A stretch of 64,000 bases of DNA from NIOZ-UU13 sp964417935 (lineage in GTDB: Bacteria; Planctomycetota; Phycisphaerae; Sedimentisphaerales; Anaerobacaceae). This document shows positions 62,107 to 64,000 of the stretch, piece after piece (position 1 is the stretch's first letter; each line of letters starts with the position of its first letter). The stretch is taken from the NCBI GenBank assembly GCA_964417935.1, contig CAYQKF010000012.1:1-64000 (forward strand), written 5' to 3'. The translations under genes and the position numbers were made by a program. Under the pieces are notes generated by a model that worked only from the letters and a program-made list of their open reading frames with translations, had not been told where the DNA came from and searched no databases.

Positions 62107-62289
62107 TTGTTTCCTCTCCAATTAGAAATTGCTTTATCATTTTTTCTTCAGTTCTCGTTTTGACTTGTTTATTACTCTTGGATGTTATCAAGGTAAAAGG
62201 CACCCGCATCCAGTGACGAAAACTGATATGATTATATACTCCTGTACCACGCTATCAAGGGTCTTTATGGGAAATTCCGGATGCGAAAT

Positions 62290-62600
62290 TTAGTGTTGTT
62301 CGAGATACGAGATGTGCACATCGTCGATCAGCACGTTCCATACACTTCTGCCGACAAGTTCATTATGGTTCAGAAACGATGTCCTTAAAAATCGCAAACT
62401 GCAAGTCGAACACTTTCCGCAGCTCGTCATCGGGAATAACATCACCTGTAACACCCATTGAGTCCAGGATGAACACTTTCCCACCCGATGCGACATAATT
62501 GACAAGTTCCTCTCGGAACTCGCTCGTAACTGTCCCGTTGGGATGTGGAAACACGATAAGGTCGCCGCTCAGGGCATCGGCGCCACGTTTTAAATTGGCT
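62290..62600 (-). pseudogene. C-terminal remnant of an unknown protein, with frameshift
   Basis: In one frame the strand reads GADALSGDLIVFPHPNG, then TSEFREELVNYVASGGKVFIL, DSMGVTGDVIPDDELRKVF, and stops after KDIVSEP. In another frame a continuation VGRSVWNVLIDDVHISYLEQ ends at 62290. 'NYVASGGKVFIL' resembles the GATase-like strand of DUF4350/DUF4159 proteins. The 5' side is replaced by the dispersed repeat at 62587. No start codon with a supporting context was found. Confidence 0.5.
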
Positions 62601-62733
62601 TTGTTTGGGTTTGTTTTTTTGGAGCCTTAAGGCGGTTTTATTTTCATAATCCTTTGTGGCAAAGACGCTTGCGTTCATTTTGGGCCTTTCGGACATTGGG
62701 TTTGAATTGGGTTTGTTTTGCATAATTCGCTTA
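62587..62733 (-). repeat. Dispersed intergenic repeat reading as a QNKPN-type peptide
   Basis: On the - strand this stretch can be read as QNKPNSNPMSERPKMNAS, VFATKDYENK and LQKNKPKQSQFK, a recurring spacer sequence that I recall from planctomycete assemblies. The DNA has internal near-repeats (CAAACCCAA, CAAACCCAATT). It is not thought to be a gene, although an ORF from 62783 runs through it. Confidence 0.6.
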
Positions 62734-62859
62734 TAATTTCGTACGTAATCTTTCGTACCTGCCCGCTTGCCGCGATTTTCCACTAATTACGGCCTGACAT
62801 GACAAAAAAGCCCTGTTTTCCGGCGTTTTGTGAAACGATGGCAATTTGGGTAACCTCCT

Positions 62860-62943
62860 GATGTCTGATGTCTGTTGTTTACGAACAACGAACTATGAAC
62901 TATGAACTATGAACTATGAACTATGAACTATGAACTATGAACT
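62860..62943. repeat. Heptanucleotide repeat array C
   Basis: Twelve uninterrupted units of seven bases: GATGTCT, GATGTCT, GTTGTTT, ACGAACA, ACGAACT, then seven identical copies of ATGAACT from 62895 to 62943. The identity of the last seven units points to recent expansion; the earlier ones are altered but stay in phase. Confidence 0.85.
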
Positions 62944-62946
62944 ATC

Positions 62947-63514
62947 CATAGTTAGATGCATTATACCAAATTTTGAGTTTGATTTCAAGTAGATTTGAAA
63001 AAAATCTCCGAGACTCGACACTGGTCGTTAGTGAGGAGTGAGCTAAAGTGAACTAAAGTGCCTAAAGTGAACTAAAGTTGGATTCTCGATGCTGGGTGAA
63101 GGGGAAGGTGAGGCTGTTCAAGGTTGTCGCATAAATGAGGTTTACCTGCCAGAGAATGCAACTTAGATGCAATTAGTTTGTCGAATTGCCCAAAATTAAG
63201 TGATAATCCAAGGATTAAAACGGTTGAGTACACCGTTATTGAAAGAGGACCGGTTTCAATTGAAGGACAAAAAGAGGTAGGCTTTTTCCTCCGACTCTGC
63301 AACCTTGCGGCCGAGGCAGAAAATGCTCCTGACCCCTTTTCCTCCCAAAGTGTACCTACGCATAAAAGCATCAGGAATGACAGCTCGCCCGCACACGGTC
63401 CAACATTTTCTCATGGTCGTCTTCGCTCATGCTTTCATCAAAGAAAACGCTCTGTCAGTACACGCGTAGAATGACTGCCTTACCGCGCTGCGTAGGCGTT
63501 CCTTCGTCAGGTCT
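62947..63514. other. Non-coding stretch with short direct repeats
   Basis: 568 bases without a supported gene. At 63043-63079 CTAAAGT is repeated four times with spacing of 10, 9 and 10 bases. Small ORFs are present on both strands but none has composition or context I can defend. Confidence 0.5.
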
Positions 63515-64000
63515 TCAGGCACCATCCTGCTGTCTGCCAGGGAAGATCCAGACGATATCCCAGTTTGTCTTTGGTTTCTTTTGTTTTGGGCTGCCGCCGT
63601 TGTCCTTCTGATCCGTACCGACGCTATAGAGAATAAAACCCTGTCCCTCAGTCTTGTACAAAAGCAGCCCGTCGGAGAACGGGTCATTGATGTTCTGAAG
63701 CTTGAGCGCTTCCAGCGTGGCAGGAAAGGCATTTTTCGTCTGTTTGTATTGTAGCAGAGCCAGGCCCGCCCGCGCAATGCGCAACTGTGCAATCATTTCA
63801 CAGTGGACTTGTTTGACCCTGAATATCGCTGGTGTAAGCATTTTTGTCAGAATGTAACGTTTTTTCTGGAGTCCCTTTTCCAGGACTTTTCCCTGCTCAC
63901 GTGAATACGGGCGCTCAGCAAGCCGAACGCCTTCGTGCATGAATCGCAGGTATGCCGCGTGGTCTGGAAGGGATATAGGTTTGAAGGTCATTACGAAGAA
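63515..64000 (-). CDS. C-terminal part of a hypothetical planctomycete-type protein (partial)
   Basis: The frame is open to the window edge (base 64000), so the true start lies outside; the ATG at 63991 has no Shine-Dalgarno and is probably internal. The 158+ residues end with RAGLALLQYKQTKNAFPATLEAL, then INDPFSDGLLLYKTEGQGF, LYSVGTDQKDNGGSPKQKK. This 'YP.TL..L....DPFS...L.Y' pattern is shared with pseudopilin-like C-terminal domains common in planctomycete proteins of 400-600 residues. The function is not known. Confidence 0.68.
   Translation of the reverse strand, partial: FFVMTFKPISLPDHAAYLRFMHEGVRLAERPYSREQGKVLEKGLQKKRYILTKMLTPAIFRVKQVHCEMIAQLRIARAGLALLQYKQTKNAFPATLEALKLQNINDPFSDGLLLYKTEGQGFILYSVGTDQKDNGGSPKQKKPKTNWDIVWIFPGRQQDGA

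Noticed and set aside
62860..62943. CRISPR array
   Set aside because: Units are contiguous seven-base copies without spacers, and no cas genes are present.
63178..63474. 98-codon + strand ORF in the repeat-rich end
   Set aside because: Low complexity composition, no motif and no supporting start; treated as non-coding.
1..64000. tRNA, rRNA, prophage or integrated plasmid
   Set aside because: I saw no cloverleaf genes, no rRNA segments, no integrase and no structural phage genes on either strand.

Overview
The window is a long surface-glycan and lipopolysaccharide locus of a Gram-negative bacterium. LpxD, LpxI, a GT9 heptosyltransferase and LPS-core-type kinases show an LPS-bearing outer membrane. 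Several features together suggest a Planctomycetota genome of the Phycisphaerae/Sedimentisphaerales kind: a DUF4038 glycosidase, a large FG-GAP protein, the DUF2339/DUF3999 pair, a partial protein ending in an 'LYSVGTDQKDNGG'-type tail, and an intergenic repeat that reads as 'QNKPNSNP...TKDYEN'. This placement is inferred from gene style only. No tRNA, rRNA, CRISPR array or intact mobile element was seen.

Region 1 (1-15.7 kb, + strand). It opens with dTDP-rhamnose genes (end of rfbC, then rfbD, rfbB). A tightly packed series follows of glycosyltransferases (GT2, a GT-A-like protein, two CgeB-like, one GT4-GT2 fusion), methyltransferase-type genes (three FkbM-like, DUF268, class I, CmcI-like) and an NDP-sugar epimerase. 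A truncated methyltransferase copy at 12.73 kb duplicates the 5' end of the full gene at 15.05 kb and lies on the other side of the fusion glycosyltransferase.

Region 2 (15.7-19.2 kb). A NodU-type carbamoyltransferase (- strand) is divergent from a GT39-like membrane glycosyltransferase (+ strand). The + block then meets the long - strand block at about 19.2 kb.

Region 3 (19.2-43.9 kb, - strand), in transcription order: Wzz-like chain-length protein; neuC, a 2-hydroxyacid dehydrogenase, neuB (no SAF domain), a KpsS-like transferase, neuA; GDP-mannose 3,5-epimerase; a STELLO-like transferase; an exostosin-like transferase; FkbM; pyruvyl transferase; Wzx flippase; an alpha/alpha-toroid protein; GT4; a broken methyltransferase; a polytopic GT-C-like protein; GT4; two overlapping B12-radical SAM enzymes; GT2; and the initiating polyprenyl-phosphate sugar transferase. 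Together these could make, methylate, pyruvylate, flip and length-control a sialic-acid-type surface polysaccharide.

Region 4 (43.9-44.9 kb) is decayed DNA, with a frameshifted PknK-type kinase remnant and a transposase N-terminal remnant.

Region 5 (44.9-62.1 kb, - strand). It holds a tandem LPS-kinase-like protein, lpxI, lpxD and a heptosyltransferase. Next is an envelope cluster: a TPR/transglutaminase protein, DUF3999 with its signal peptide out of frame, DUF2339 and an FG-GAP protein. A GT4, a DUF4038 glycosidase and a small lipoprotein-like gene close the block. Spacers carry heptanucleotide arrays and inverted repeats.

Region 6 (62.1-64 kb) is repeat-rich, with a dispersed repeat, a gene remnant, and the C-terminus of a gene that runs off the window.
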